IMG/VR virus record: IMGVR_UViG_3300030331_002327
Coordinates: 1-27,511 of that record
Strand: one strand, 5' to 3'
DNA: 27,511 nt
Source of the DNA: a virus
Both the position numbers and the translations under genes were made by a program. The notes below the pieces were generated by a model. It ran no database searches, was not told the DNA's origin, and worked only from the letters and a program-made list of their open reading frames with translations. Shown here piece after piece: positions 14,622 to 22,300 of this stretch. The first letter of the stretch is position 1. Every line of letters begins with the position of its first letter.

Positions 14622-14877
14622 GTGCTTTCCTTAACCAAAGTGCGCTTAATCTTTGTTGTTTGTTTTGGCATCGAGGCGCATTTGATTTGTAGTTTCTTGT
14701 TTCCTCATTTTTTCTTTTAATTAGGTGGTTGTTGTCAAAATAGGCAATGCCAGCAACACGATTTCTCATAGTTTTTTGAGTAATTCCTGAGATATCGCAT
14801 ATTTCTTTAATCGAGTAGCTTTGATATTTGATAAATCTAGAATCATCACCCCTAAATTCTAAATATAATTTAGTCAT
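14614..14877 (-). CDS. Small protein with HTH-like segment, unknown function
   Basis: 87 residues. SYSIKEICDISGITQKTMRN could be a helix-turn-helix (I-K-E-I-x-x-x-S-G-I-T-x-x-T-M-x-N-R), and the C-terminal third is basic (RKNEETRNYKSNAPRCQNKQ). It starts inside the end of the O-like gene (ATG at 14877, upstream stop at 14870-14872) and overlaps NinB-like by 8 bases. In lambda the second replication gene P follows O here, but nothing in this sequence resembles P or a helicase loader. Confidence 0.6.
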   Translation of the reverse strand: MTKLYLEFRGDDSRFIKYQSYSIKEICDISGITQKTMRNRVAGIAYFDNNHLIKRKNEETRNYKSNAPRCQNKQQRLSALWLRKALV

Positions 14878-15361
14878 TCAATGCCCAGCTCCTATCATTC
14901 AATGTTTCAGTAATAGATCGTTTTTTTATTGATTTATTTACTATGTTAATATTCTTGTTAATATTACTGTTATTTGTATTAGGCATATTTTGCCTCATAT
15001 GATGAGGTATATTCTGCCTCATATGTGAGGTATATTTTGCCTCATATGGTGCATTTGAGGCATAATTTGCCTCATATGACGTTAGTAGGCGTTCTGGGAC
15101 ACTAACCATGTAATTATTACGACCTGAAAACCCTATTTTTTTCTTTTTGACCCATCCTTTTTTTGCCAAACTTGTTGTAATTTTTCCAACACGAGCGCGA
15201 TCATTTATATTTGCTCGATCTTGGATCAACTCGACAGATGGACAGCATAGCTCAGTGTTTTTGTTTCTAAAACTGTATAACGCTAATAACACTTTTCGTT
15301 CTGAGTCTGTGATTTCAGAATCCGTTAATACTTCTATCGGACAATAAATGTGATTTGTCAC
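14870..15361 (-). CDS. Replication initiator, O-like, with in-gene iterons
   Basis: 163 residues from a GTG at 15361, coupled to the upstream stop (GTGA). The N-terminal domain is a winged helix: LTDSEITDSERKVLLALYSF, then CCPSVELIQDRANIND, then RVGKITTSLAKKGWVKKKK and GRNNYMVSVPE. This is the DNA-binding part of phage O/replication proteins. The middle is a repetitive linker (two HMRQN copies; YEA-type repeats) that is the translation of four DNA iterons. The C-terminus is short (IKKRSITETLNDRSWALND). It would bind the iterons and open the origin, recruiting host helicase; no helicase loader is recognised nearby. Confidence 0.7.
   Translation of the reverse strand: MTNHIYCPIEVLTDSEITDSERKVLLALYSFRNKNTELCCPSVELIQDRANINDRARVGKITTSLAKKGWVKKKKIGFSGRNNYMVSVPERLLTSYEANYASNAPYEAKYTSHMRQNIPHHMRQNMPNTNNSNINKNINIVNKSIKKRSITETLNDRSWALND
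14986..15078. repeat. Four origin iterons inside the O-like gene
   Basis: Four copies of TATTTTGCCTCATATG (16 bp; copy 2 has TATTC, copy 4 TAATT) at 14986-15001, 15010-15025, 15033-15048 and 15063-15078, with start-to-start spacing 24, 23 and 30. Copies 2, 3 and 4 are preceded by TGAGG or GAGGCA, so each forms an interrupted dyad TGAGG...CCTCA. To the left, 14880-14985 is very AT-rich, a candidate unwinding element. The arrangement is that of the lambda origin inside gene O. Confidence 0.8.
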
Positions 15362-15564
15362 TTGATAAAACCAAGCAACTCAAACAAAAAAACAACACCT
15401 ATTGCGAAAACGCTCACAATGAGCATTAGAAGCATTAAACCGATACGGGTTACTATGACACCATTTTTAACTGTTTTGCTCTTATATGGCTTTATATGGC
15501 GTTTTAGCCATACTTTAAACTTGTTTTCTGGAACTTTTTTTACTGTTTGTTTTTTTGTAGCCAT
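15358..15564 (-). CDS. Small single-pass membrane protein
   Basis: 68 residues. A basic N-terminus (MATKKQTVKKVPENKFKVWL) of about 35 residues precedes one transmembrane segment (RIGLMLLMLIVSVFAIGVVF, about 41-60). AGGG lies upstream of the ATG. It is the first gene of the minus-strand early operon and its stop overlaps the O-like GTG start. A role in superinfection exclusion or membrane association of replication is conceivable. I do not recognise the family. Confidence 0.65.
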   Translation of the reverse strand: MATKKQTVKKVPENKFKVWLKRHIKPYKSKTVKNGVIVTRIGLMLLMLIVSVFAIGVVFLFELLGFIK

Positions 15565-15696
15565 TTTTACGCCCTTTTTTGATTTTTATGTAGATTAAAT
15601 CATTAAAATAATAAAATCAATTATATGAGTACAATTAAACTTGTTATTCGATTTGAAATGAATTACGATTATATAACAAATTGGGAGTACAAAGTG
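15565..15696. promoter_or_regulatory. Divergent control region between early operons
   Basis: About 130 very AT-rich bases between the small membrane gene (minus) and the XRE gene (plus). Candidate minus-strand -10: TATAAT at 15620-15625, with no good -35. A plus-strand candidate TTGTTA (15642) / TACGAT (15664), 16-bp spacer, is weak. TTGTTAT (15641-15647) and ATAACAA (15673-15679) form a 7-bp inverted repeat whose half-sites are 32 bp apart, a possible operator for the XRE protein. Promoter calls here are weak. Confidence 0.4.
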
Positions 15697-15891
15697 ATGA
15701 TTGGTAATAAATTTATAAACAAATTAATACAAGAAAACGGATTAACTCAAGAAAAAATATCTGAGAAATCTGGTGTGAAGCAACAAACAATTAGTCGTTT
15801 AAAAATTGGTCAATCAAAGTCTCCCTCATTTGAAACAGCAAGAAAATTATCGATAGCATTTGATGTCGATATTGCAGAGATTTACAAATAA
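15697..15891 (+). CDS. XRE-family transcriptional regulator (Cro/CI type)
   Basis: 64 residues from ATG at 15697 (MIGNKFINKLIQENGLTQEK), preceded by GGGAG at 9 bases. In-frame starts upstream (15625, 15658) lie in the control region and lack ribosome sites. The whole protein is a helix-turn-helix domain: LTQEKISEKSGVKQQTISRL then PSFETARKLSIAFDVDIAEI. No multimerisation or peptidase domain follows, so it is Cro-like in size. First gene of the plus-strand operon, next to the divergent region it probably controls. Confidence 0.85.
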   Translation: MIGNKFINKLIQENGLTQEKISEKSGVKQQTISRLKIGQSKSPSFETARKLSIAFDVDIAEIYK

Positions 15892-15904
15892 AAGGAACTA
15901 TACA

Positions 15905-16243
15905 ATGAAATTTAATAAATTTGATCAAAAACAATCTTGGGTTGATAAAGATAGAGCAACAATCTACCAGTTGCATAAAACACAAAAACAAATAGACGAG
16001 CAAGAATCGTTAGACAAAGCCACTGATTTATTAATGAGTAACGAACCTATTTATATTGAGTCGATAACTGAGGGATTCTGGAGTGATGACACATTAGGTT
16101 CTTTATGCGAAAAAGATCAAAAAATACGTATGCAGTTATGCAATGCTGTTAATCTAAAAGATTATGAAACCATTGGTCGTTTGTTTCATAGTGCAATTTT
16201 TCAATATGCAAAAGATGCAGTTGAAAGAGCAGAGGAGTATTAA
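15905..16243 (+). CDS. Hypothetical protein, 112 residues
   Basis: The start ATG at 15905 has AAAGGAAC upstream. The sequence MKFNKFDQKQSWVDKDRATI continues with QLHKTQKQIDEQESLDKATD, acidic and mostly helical, then ESITEGFWSDDTLGSLCEKD and ends FQYAKDAVERAEEY. No cysteine cluster or nucleotide motif is visible. It sits between XRE and the ERF gene. I do not recognise it. Confidence 0.62.
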   Translation: MKFNKFDQKQSWVDKDRATIYQLHKTQKQIDEQESLDKATDLLMSNEPIYIESITEGFWSDDTLGSLCEKDQKIRMQLCNAVNLKDYETIGRLFHSAIFQYAKDAVERAEEY

Positions 16244-16244
16244 T

Positions 16245-17033
16245 ATGCAAACCTCTGAAAATATTAATGAGCTAGCAAGTGCTCTTTGTAATGCACAGCA
16301 TGAAATGGGCGGTGCAATTAAAGATTCTCAAAATCCGTTTTTTAAATCTAAATATGCTGATTTAACAAGTGTGATTAAAGCAATAAAAGAACCTTTCACG
16401 AGATTTGGCTTGTCATATACGCAATTTCCAATATCAAATTTGGATGGAATAGGGGTTGTAACGACATTGATGCACCGATCTGGTCAATGGATGCGAGAAG
16501 AGTTTGTCATTCCATTGACTAAACGCGATCCCCAAGCAGCTGCAAGTTTAATCACTTATGCTCGCAGGTATGCTTTGCAATCAATGGCGGGGATACCAAC
16601 GGCAGATGATGACGCAGAATCGGCAATGATGGTGATAGGTGAACGCCATACACCAGAACAACAAAAAGATTTCGTTGATTTATTAGAGAGTGGTAGTCCT
16701 ACCGAATTTGTATCATTTTATAGACCGTTAGCAGAATCAATTAAAATAGACCTTTTTAATTCTTTTGACAAAGGCAAAAAAACAGAAATGAAAAAAAAGG
16801 TTAGAGATTTAGAAACAAAAGGTCTAAAGATTTTTGCAACAATGAAATCAGATGTAGAAGTTGCCATGTCAGATGAAGATATGAGAGCTGATATATGTGA
16901 TGACATTGAGCATTTAAGTGATTCGGAGAAAAAGTTTTTTGCAAAATATATTGGTGATGATCTTAAAAATGATTTGCGGAAACTATTAGCAGATCAAAGA
17001 GGTGAAACAGCAATAGAAATGGGGACAGATTAA
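16245..17033 (+). CDS. ERF-family single-strand annealing protein
   Basis: 262 residues from ATG at 16245, with GAGGAG upstream. The N-terminal two thirds is the ERF domain: LASALCNAQHEMGGAIKDSQ then NPFFKSKYADLTSVIKAIKE, FGLSYTQFPI, HRSGQWMREEFVIPL, and the block DPQAAASLITYARRYALQSM followed by GIPTADDDAES. The aromatic and S-x-I-T-Y-x-R-R-Y core is diagnostic. It anneals complementary single strands in phage recombination. The C-terminal part is helical and charged, less typical. The next gene begins at its stop (TAATG). Confidence 0.92.
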   Translation: MQTSENINELASALCNAQHEMGGAIKDSQNPFFKSKYADLTSVIKAIKEPFTRFGLSYTQFPISNLDGIGVVTTLMHRSGQWMREEFVIPLTKRDPQAAASLITYARRYALQSMAGIPTADDDAESAMMVIGERHTPEQQKDFVDLLESGSPTEFVSFYRPLAESIKIDLFNSFDKGKKTEMKKKVRDLETKGLKIFATMKSDVEVAMSDEDMRADICDDIEHLSDSEKKFFAKYIGDDLKNDLRKLLADQRGETAIEMGTD

Positions 17034-17365
17034 TGAGTGATTATGAGTTGAGAGATAGATCTTTTAATGTTTTTAAAAACAAGTTTGCAAAATCAGAAAA
17101 TGATTATGATTTTACGGGTGATGCGTTAATTGATGATCAAGAACATTTTGCAAATGTTTGGGTAAAAACAACTAAAAACGGTGATCAATATCTATCTATA
17201 ACATTAAAACCAAAGAAACCGATAATCGATAAACACATCAAAGAAATGAAAGATGATCTCGATTACAAAAAATCCGTTGAATATGCGAAAGAACAAAACG
17301 CAGATCATTTAATTCAAAGGCAACAATCAGAATTAGATGCGTTTGATGACGATATACCATTTTAA
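17033..17365 (+). CDS. SSB-like protein with acidic C-terminal tip
   Basis: 110 residues. The N-terminal part (FNVFKNKFAKSENDYDFTGD, then HFANVWVKTTKNGDQYLSIT and LKPKK) resembles an OB-like strand pattern seen in DUF736-type phage proteins. The end FDDDIPF matches the acidic D-D-D-I-P-F tip of single-stranded DNA-binding proteins that recruits partners. It directly follows ERF, a common pairing (annealing protein plus SSB). Known SSB families are longer and more typical; the match is by tip and context. Confidence 0.68.
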   Translation: MSDYELRDRSFNVFKNKFAKSENDYDFTGDALIDDQEHFANVWVKTTKNGDQYLSITLKPKKPIIDKHIKEMKDDLDYKKSVEYAKEQNADHLIQRQQSELDAFDDDIPF

Positions 17366-17382
17366 ATTTAAGGGGATTTACA

Positions 17383-17610
17383 ATGACTCAAGCTCAAGCA
17401 GTTTTAAGTTACATAAAGAAACATGGTTTTATTTCGAGAAGTGAAGCTTGGAACGATTTACATATTGCAAATTTAACCGCAGTGATTGATGTAATTAGAC
17501 AAGGGAAAGGAAACCTAGAAGAACCTGTCGAAATCATTACAGAAAAAAAAGATTGTCTGTCTGATTTTTGGGGTAAAACGGATTATGCTATTTACAAATT
17601 AGCAAAATAG
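17383..17610 (+). CDS. Small HTH protein
   Basis: 75 residues. The start MTQAQAVLSYIKKHGFISRS and AWNDLHIANLTAVIDVIRQG form a winged helix-turn-helix of the small phage HTH type (Q-x-x-V-L-x-Y-I-K-x-H-G-x-I-x-x-x-E-A). A ribosome site AGGGG precedes the ATG. The rest, ending DYAIYKLAK, corresponds to the wing. Last gene of the plus operon. Could be a regulator of the operon or a DNA-binding accessory. Confidence 0.7.
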   Translation: MTQAQAVLSYIKKHGFISRSEAWNDLHIANLTAVIDVIRQGKGNLEEPVEIITEKKDCLSDFWGKTDYAIYKLAK

Positions 17611-17623
17611 ATGTCTGGATAGT

Positions 17624-17654
17624 CTTTGGAAAGCTGTTTTTTGGCTTTCCAGAG
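17624..17654. terminator. Strong hairpin between convergent operons
   Basis: CTTTGGAAAGC pairs with GCTTTCCAGAG (11 bp, one G-U on the plus strand), loop TGTTTTTTG. It starts 14 bases after the last plus-strand gene. Neither strand has a T-run after the stem, so termination by this hairpin alone is uncertain; it could be a bidirectional weak terminator or an mRNA end barrier. The rest of 17655-17735 holds nothing I can recognise. Confidence 0.4.
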
Positions 17655-17735
17655 CTATTTAAGAGCGATTAAAAGATTATTAGTGCAAACAGTAAGGGTA
17701 ACAAATAAAAATCAAATTAGAGCTTTAAAACGCGT

Positions 17736-17861
17736 TTATTGGACACTTTTTTCTGGTGCGAAAAAAAACATAAAAGCCAAAAGAATACCAAGGAGTACAA
17801 ATAATCCAACAACGTGGAACCATCTGGTCTCTGCACCATTATAATCTTGCAGCCATCCCAT
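17736..17861 (-). CDS. Small membrane protein, 41 residues
   Basis: MGWLQDYNGAETRWFHVVGL then FVLLGILLAFMFFF, ending APEKSVQ. One transmembrane segment (about 17-34). It begins just after the holin-like gene stop (TGATATGG) and is the last gene of the fiber-side operon. A lysis accessory (second holin, pinholin or spanin-like) is possible from position; I do not recognise a family. Confidence 0.55.
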   Translation of the reverse strand: MGWLQDYNGAETRWFHVVGLFVLLGILLAFMFFFAPEKSVQ

Positions 17862-17862
17862 A

Positions 17863-18240
17863 TCATTTTCTCAAGTTCATTAACTTACTCATTCCCCTAA
17901 TCCCAAAGCTAGAACTAATAGCAATGAACAAAAGATACTGATACCACTCTGGTAATTTTGTCAGAGCTTCAAACCCTAAATGCACACGATCAATAATTTC
18001 AGTGTCTCCAAATGCTATGGCGTAGCCAATCATAAATATGGGTATGCTTAAAATAATAGTCCAAAATTCGTCTTTCCAGCTATCCTTGGACGACTCTGCC
18101 ATGATCTGTTCCCAGTTGGCATCATTCTGTATGACGTTCATTTTGGCTTGATGCTTGGCTTGCTTTTCTTCTTTCTTGTTATTGAGCCATGTACCTACAA
18201 GATTAGATACTGGGCCTATAAAATTATTCAGCATCTTCAT
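17863..18240 (-). CDS. Holin-like membrane protein
   Basis: 125 residues from ATG at 18240 (another ATG at 18234 is better spaced from AGAGG and may be the true start). The N-terminus is basic and helical (NKKEEKQAKHQAKMNVIQND); KDSWKDEFWTIILSIPIFMI (about 55-74) and WYQYLLFIAISSSFGIRG are two hydrophobic segments separated by an acidic loop. KDE-F/W-x-x-x-x-S-I-P and L-P-E-W-Y-x-x-x-x-x-x-x-S-x-S-F-G-I-R occur in phage holin-type proteins. It would form pores at lysis onset. Its gene overlaps the upstream gene by 17 bases. Confidence 0.7.
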   Translation of the reverse strand: MKMLNNFIGPVSNLVGTWLNNKKEEKQAKHQAKMNVIQNDANWEQIMAESSKDSWKDEFWTIILSIPIFMIGYAIAFGDTEIIDRVHLGFEALTKLPEWYQYLLFIAISSSFGIRGMSKLMNLRK

Positions 18241-18478
18241 CAACCTCTGGCATAGGTATCACATTGAGTCGCGTAATTTTTACAGAATCAGCATCAACCC
18301 ATTCTGGTCTACAAAATATTTTATCTTTTTCCAGTCCTTGAAAATATTTTTTTTCACGAACCATCTCTTGGACTACCCAGCGACAATGATCTGGGTTAAT
18401 AAAATACGATTTACGATCTGGGTCGATTTCTCCTGTCTCTGTAATAACGACAAGCGCGATGACCAACTGTAAATTCAT
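18224..18478 (-). CDS. Hypothetical protein, 84 residues
   Basis: Starts MNLQLVIALVVITETGEIDP and ends PEVDEDAE. The middle has SYFINPDHCRWVVQEMVREK and WVDADSVKITRL. The first 12 residues are hydrophobic but too short for a clear membrane anchor; a beta strand is as likely. It overlaps the spanin-like gene by 4 bases (ATGA) and the holin-like gene by 17. I do not recognise it. Confidence 0.6.
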   Translation of the reverse strand: MNLQLVIALVVITETGEIDPDRKSYFINPDHCRWVVQEMVREKKYFQGLEKDKIFCRPEWVDADSVKITRLNVIPMPEVDEDAE

Positions 18479-18777
18479 CGCCTTTCTTTTAACATGATCT
18501 CAATTAGCGTTCCTAACTTTTCGTCAGTTGCTTTACTGATCTCTGTTTGTGCAGCCAAACCATCTGCAATAGTTTGAATTGCTTGCTCATTTAATTTTGT
18601 ACGAACTGCGTTATCAGTAGTTGTGGTTTCAAGTTTTTCAACAACCTTACTTACTTTTGCAACCTCCTCATCTGTAGCCTGTGCTTGAGCTTGCATAGTA
18701 CCCCAGGCTATCGCAGCGGGAATAACCGCTGCAACCAAAGGAACTGCCCACGATGGTACTTTAATCGACTCACTCAT
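18475..18777 (-). CDS. Membrane-anchored coiled-coil protein, inner spanin-like candidate
   Basis: 100 residues from ATG at 18777, chosen because GGAGGT lies 5 bases upstream. MSESIKVPSWAVPLVAAVIP then AAIAWGTMQAQAQA gives one N-terminal transmembrane segment, followed by a long helical, coiled-coil-like region (EEVAKVSKVVEKLETTTTDN, then KLNEQAIQTIADGLAAQTEI). This is the design of inner-membrane spanins (Rz-type), which work with an outer-membrane partner to fuse membranes. No lipoprotein partner is recognised, so the function is inference. Confidence 0.55.
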   Translation of the reverse strand: MSESIKVPSWAVPLVAAVIPAAIAWGTMQAQAQATDEEVAKVSKVVEKLETTTTDNAVRTKLNEQAIQTIADGLAAQTEISKATDEKLGTLIEIMLKERR

Positions 18778-18982
18778 TGACAACCTCCGCGTCAGTCTCT
18801 TCGACCTCTTTAACAGATTCTTTGATTGCATTTGCGTATGCAGATATCAAGACGTTTTTCTCTTCCAACATCATTTGTAAATTAACGACCTCAGTTCTCA
18901 AATCATTAATCCTTTTTACATGAATTTTAGAAATTTCTGAAAGGTCATCTTCTTTGTATTCAACATCATCTATAGTAATCAT
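18770..18982 (-). CDS. Small acidic coiled-coil protein
   Basis: 70 residues from ATG at 18982, with GGAG upstream. It reads MITIDDVEYKEDDLSEISKI, then helical NDLRTEVVNLQMMLEEKNVL and ends acidic (KESVKEVEETDAEVVNE). M-I-T-I-D-[DG]-x-E-Y-x-x-D-x-L-S is a typical opening of small phage proteins next to tail-fiber genes; their function is unknown to me. It overlaps the spanin-like gene by 8 bases and starts at the stop of the preceding gene. Confidence 0.65.
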   Translation of the reverse strand: MITIDDVEYKEDDLSEISKIHVKRINDLRTEVVNLQMMLEEKNVLISAYANAIKESVKEVEETDAEVVNE

Positions 18983-19323
18983 TATGAACTCCAAGGTAAT
19001 CCAGTTGAGATTGCAGGTGCTTTGCTATCAGCTATTTGTGCAGCTATGCTGGCTTCAATGTCATCTTTACTGATACTTTCAGAGGCTTGTACCCATCCTA
19101 TGACATCAGCCTCTGTAACGTCAGCATATTTGATATAGCCTTCTTTTGATGAGTCGGGTGTCCAACTACAAGTGCCGTAGCTGCTGCCGTAATGTGTTAC
19201 CTCAGACTCCCCAGAGCCTACTGTTTCGGAATCCTCGCAACGCCAATGCGCTACGATAATCCCATCTTTGTTTGGAGCCTTATTGTTACGCTCAAGCTCC
19301 ACTATCTTCCAGGTTGCGCTCAT
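18982..19323 (-). CDS. Fiber-adjacent small protein, W-K-I...V-I-G-W-V type
   Basis: 113 residues. Starts MSATWKIVELERN; the middle is strand-rich (GIIVAHWRCEDSETVGSGES, then THYGSSYGTCSW), and the end ADVTEADVIGWVQASESISK then DDIEASIAAQIADSKAP matches the T-E-A-x-V-I-G-W-V-x-x-x-x-x-x-x-x-I-E-A-S/A-x-A-x-Q-I pattern of small proteins found downstream of phage fiber genes. Likely a fiber accessory. It follows the S74 fiber by 3 bases. Confidence 0.7.
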   Translation of the reverse strand: MSATWKIVELERNNKAPNKDGIIVAHWRCEDSETVGSGESEVTHYGSSYGTCSWTPDSSKEGYIKYADVTEADVIGWVQASESISKDDIEASIAAQIADSKAPAISTGLPWSS

Positions 19324-19326
19324 GAT

Positions 19327-22300
19327 TTATTCCTCCAGTTTTTTAACACGTTTTCTAAGTTCCTGTATCTCCTTAAGAAGCAGAGGAACCATCTTCGAGT
19401 AATCAATACCCATCATCTCTCCATCTTCTTGAGGAACGCTTACAGCGTTTGGACAAGTATGTATTACCTCCTGTGCGATCATACCATAATCTTCATGTTT
19501 GCCATTACTTTTCCAATCAAATTGTCTTACTTGCAATGAATCTATCGCTGTACCGCTATCATCTGCATCTTCTATATTATCTTTTAACCTTGCATCTGAG
19601 GATGTGTTATATGCGGTAGCATTTGATGACATGGTAATACTTCCAACCTCATCTTCATCTGCATTTTCAAATGTTATTGCATTACCGTTATGATTCACTC
19701 GTCTTAATAATAAACATTGACCGCCTGTGCTTGATGCATTTAAGTTAATTTGTCCTGCGCCAGTTGAGCTAAAACTTGTCGTTCCAGATGCGCTTGCGCT
19801 TGTACCTCCAATTAAAAGGCGGCCTGATGAGTCGATGCGTACTTTTTCAGTATTATTGACCTGAAATCTCATATAGTTGTCAGTATGGTCATAACCTATC
19901 TGACCAATATTTGAATCGTCAGTATCACCAAAGTTGATATATCCAAACCCAGTCGTTGTTTGATTACTTTGAAAACCTGCCGCATTTGCAACACCATTTA
20001 AATGTAAGTCTTTAAATTTATTAGTCGTTGAACCTAAATCAACATGATTATTTGTTGGTGTTCCTGATTGGTTTGTTGGTATTAAACCGTTTGTTGTACC
20101 ACTGATTCCTGAACCATTTGAACGTGGATCAAAAATCATCGTGGTGACGGCTCCAGAACGAGACTGAATACTGCCCACTTGTGATCCGTCTTTACGAAAC
20201 TGTAAAAGTTCACCGTCAGAACTAAGCCTGTTTAATCTTAAACACGATGCTCCTGATTGCGTAGCTGATGCCTGTCCAGTTTGTGCTACTTCAAAACCTG
20301 CATTTGATAAACCTTGAGTTGTTTTACCAACCATAAAGTTTCCACTGCTATCGATTACTGCTCTGGTAGATGTACCTGAGTTTTTAAATACAAAATTAGA
20401 TGCAACAAACCTTGCTTCTTCAAATGCTCCAAAACCTGTCGTAATGTATTCAGTAGTTACAGAGGATGTGTCTGCTTTTAGGTGGATACCACCATTTACA
20501 CCATCATCAAATAAAGCATAACCAGTTTGTGCCGCACCTTTAAATAGAGCTTTTCCAGCAGAAGTTATTTGAAGCCTCTCAACACCCCCCGTTACTAAAC
20601 CAATATGGTTAAAGTCTGGAAAATATATACCTGTATCTGTATCTGCTAAAACGTGCAAAGCGGGTGTTCCAACTGTACCTAACGATCCAACACCAAACCT
20701 TGAATTTGTTTTTATATCATTATCAACAATTAAACCACCCGCGCCTGTAGTTGTGGTTGTACCAATGCTTACTCCACCATTATGTGCTAGAAAAAGTCCC
20801 TCCGTTAAATTAGTGCCACCATCGCTTGTGGTATAAAAACCAAGACGACAATCATTTGCGCTTGGTCCCCCTGACGCTCTAATTGCGGCATGAGGTCCAT
20901 TGCCACCAATTCCAAGTTCCCATGCGATCCCCAAGTAATCATTGACATTATCTGCACCTGATTTTAAATAAACGATGTCTTCACTATTAATTGTTGAACT
21001 CGTAACAGAGAGCTTGGAATCAGGTGATGTTTGTCCCGTACCAATTCCAATATTTCCACCATGAGGATTGAGATGTATATTTTTAGCTGTGGCTGTTCCT
21101 GCTCCATCTGTAGCTTGAATATCTGTTCTTGCAGAATTTCCACTAAACATTAAGTATGAGCCACTTGTTCTATTTAAAATTGCAAGTGCATGATGACTAC
21201 TAAACTCATTCAGATTTGCCGCGTTACTTGCAGAAGCTCTTTCAATAGTTACTGTTTTTGCAGTTGTGCCTTTAACATGAAGTGTTGTTGCAGGCGATGT
21301 GGTTCCCAGACCAAGTCGCGATGTTGAACTATCAAAAAATAACCCTTGATTTCCTGCATCATTAAAAAAGCCAATATCACCTGTAGAGTGAGAAATCTTA
21401 AATCTTTCTGTAAATACAGATTTTGCGTCATTTACTGTTTTTATTGAAAAAGCACTTTGATTGCCTTGTAAAAGCGTATTAACATCTGTTGTATCGCTTT
21501 CCATTAAATATATGAAAGTGTTTGCAGATGATATGTCAATACCACTGCTTACAGTAAGCCCTGTGCTTGTAACGCTACCTGAGAATGTAGTTGCCCCTGC
21601 GCTAGTCATTGACATTATCGTTGCTTTGGAAGTGCCGTCGTCGTTAACGCTTCTAAATTCCATCAAACCATCATTGACAATGCTCAAAAATACTCTTGAA
21701 TTTGCAGTTGCAGAATTATCAGACATTGCAATAAGAGAAAGAGTGTCGCCCTCAATGATCATTTGACCTCTATCCGTTTTACCATCTATATGCAGTTGCG
21801 TTGTGCCATAACTTACTCCATGCAATGTTCCTACGGTAGTTGTGCCTATTCCTAAATGTCCTGAAGATGTTAACCTAGCGACCTCAGAATTATTTGTTCC
21901 AAATCTTATTGGGTTTGCATCTGTCGTATTGATAGCAAGACCATTACCATCATGAAAACCATAAGACCTGTTCGCTATCCATGCCTTTGCACTTGAAGAT
22001 TTTTGAAAAGCAATTACTGCTCCCGCACTATCATTAAAATTACTTTGTGCGGCATTTACAGTAAGCCCTGTGCTTGTAACACTGCCTGTAACACTCAATC
22101 CAGAGGAATTGAATCTTCCACGCTCTGTCCCTGCTGTTTTAAAGGCTAGAATTCCAAAGTCTTGCATTGAATCTAAGTTTACAACTTGGTTAGTAGCTCC
22201 CTCGCCAGAAAGTGATATTTTTAGACCTCTAGCATTGCCACCTGTAGTTCCATGAAACACTGCAACGTCTGAAGAGTCAGAACCTTGCACTTGAAACTTT

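Noticed and set aside
14986-15078. CRISPR-like array
   Set aside because: Units of 16 bp with 7-14 bp gaps inside a coding gene and dyad symmetry fit origin iterons, not CRISPR repeats and spacers.
15650-15667. Imperfect palindrome TTATTCGATTT/GAAATGAATTA as an operator
   Set aside because: Too many mismatches to distinguish from AT-rich background; the TTGTTAT/ATAACAA pair is cleaner.
15625-15696. Longer N-terminus for the XRE regulator (start at 15625 or 15658)
   Set aside because: The added residues lie in the AT-rich control region and do not belong to the HTH fold; the only good ribosome site precedes 15697.
17626-17844. Plus-strand 72-codon open frame
   Set aside because: Begins inside the hairpin, has no ribosome site or family features, and overlaps a well-supported minus-strand membrane gene.
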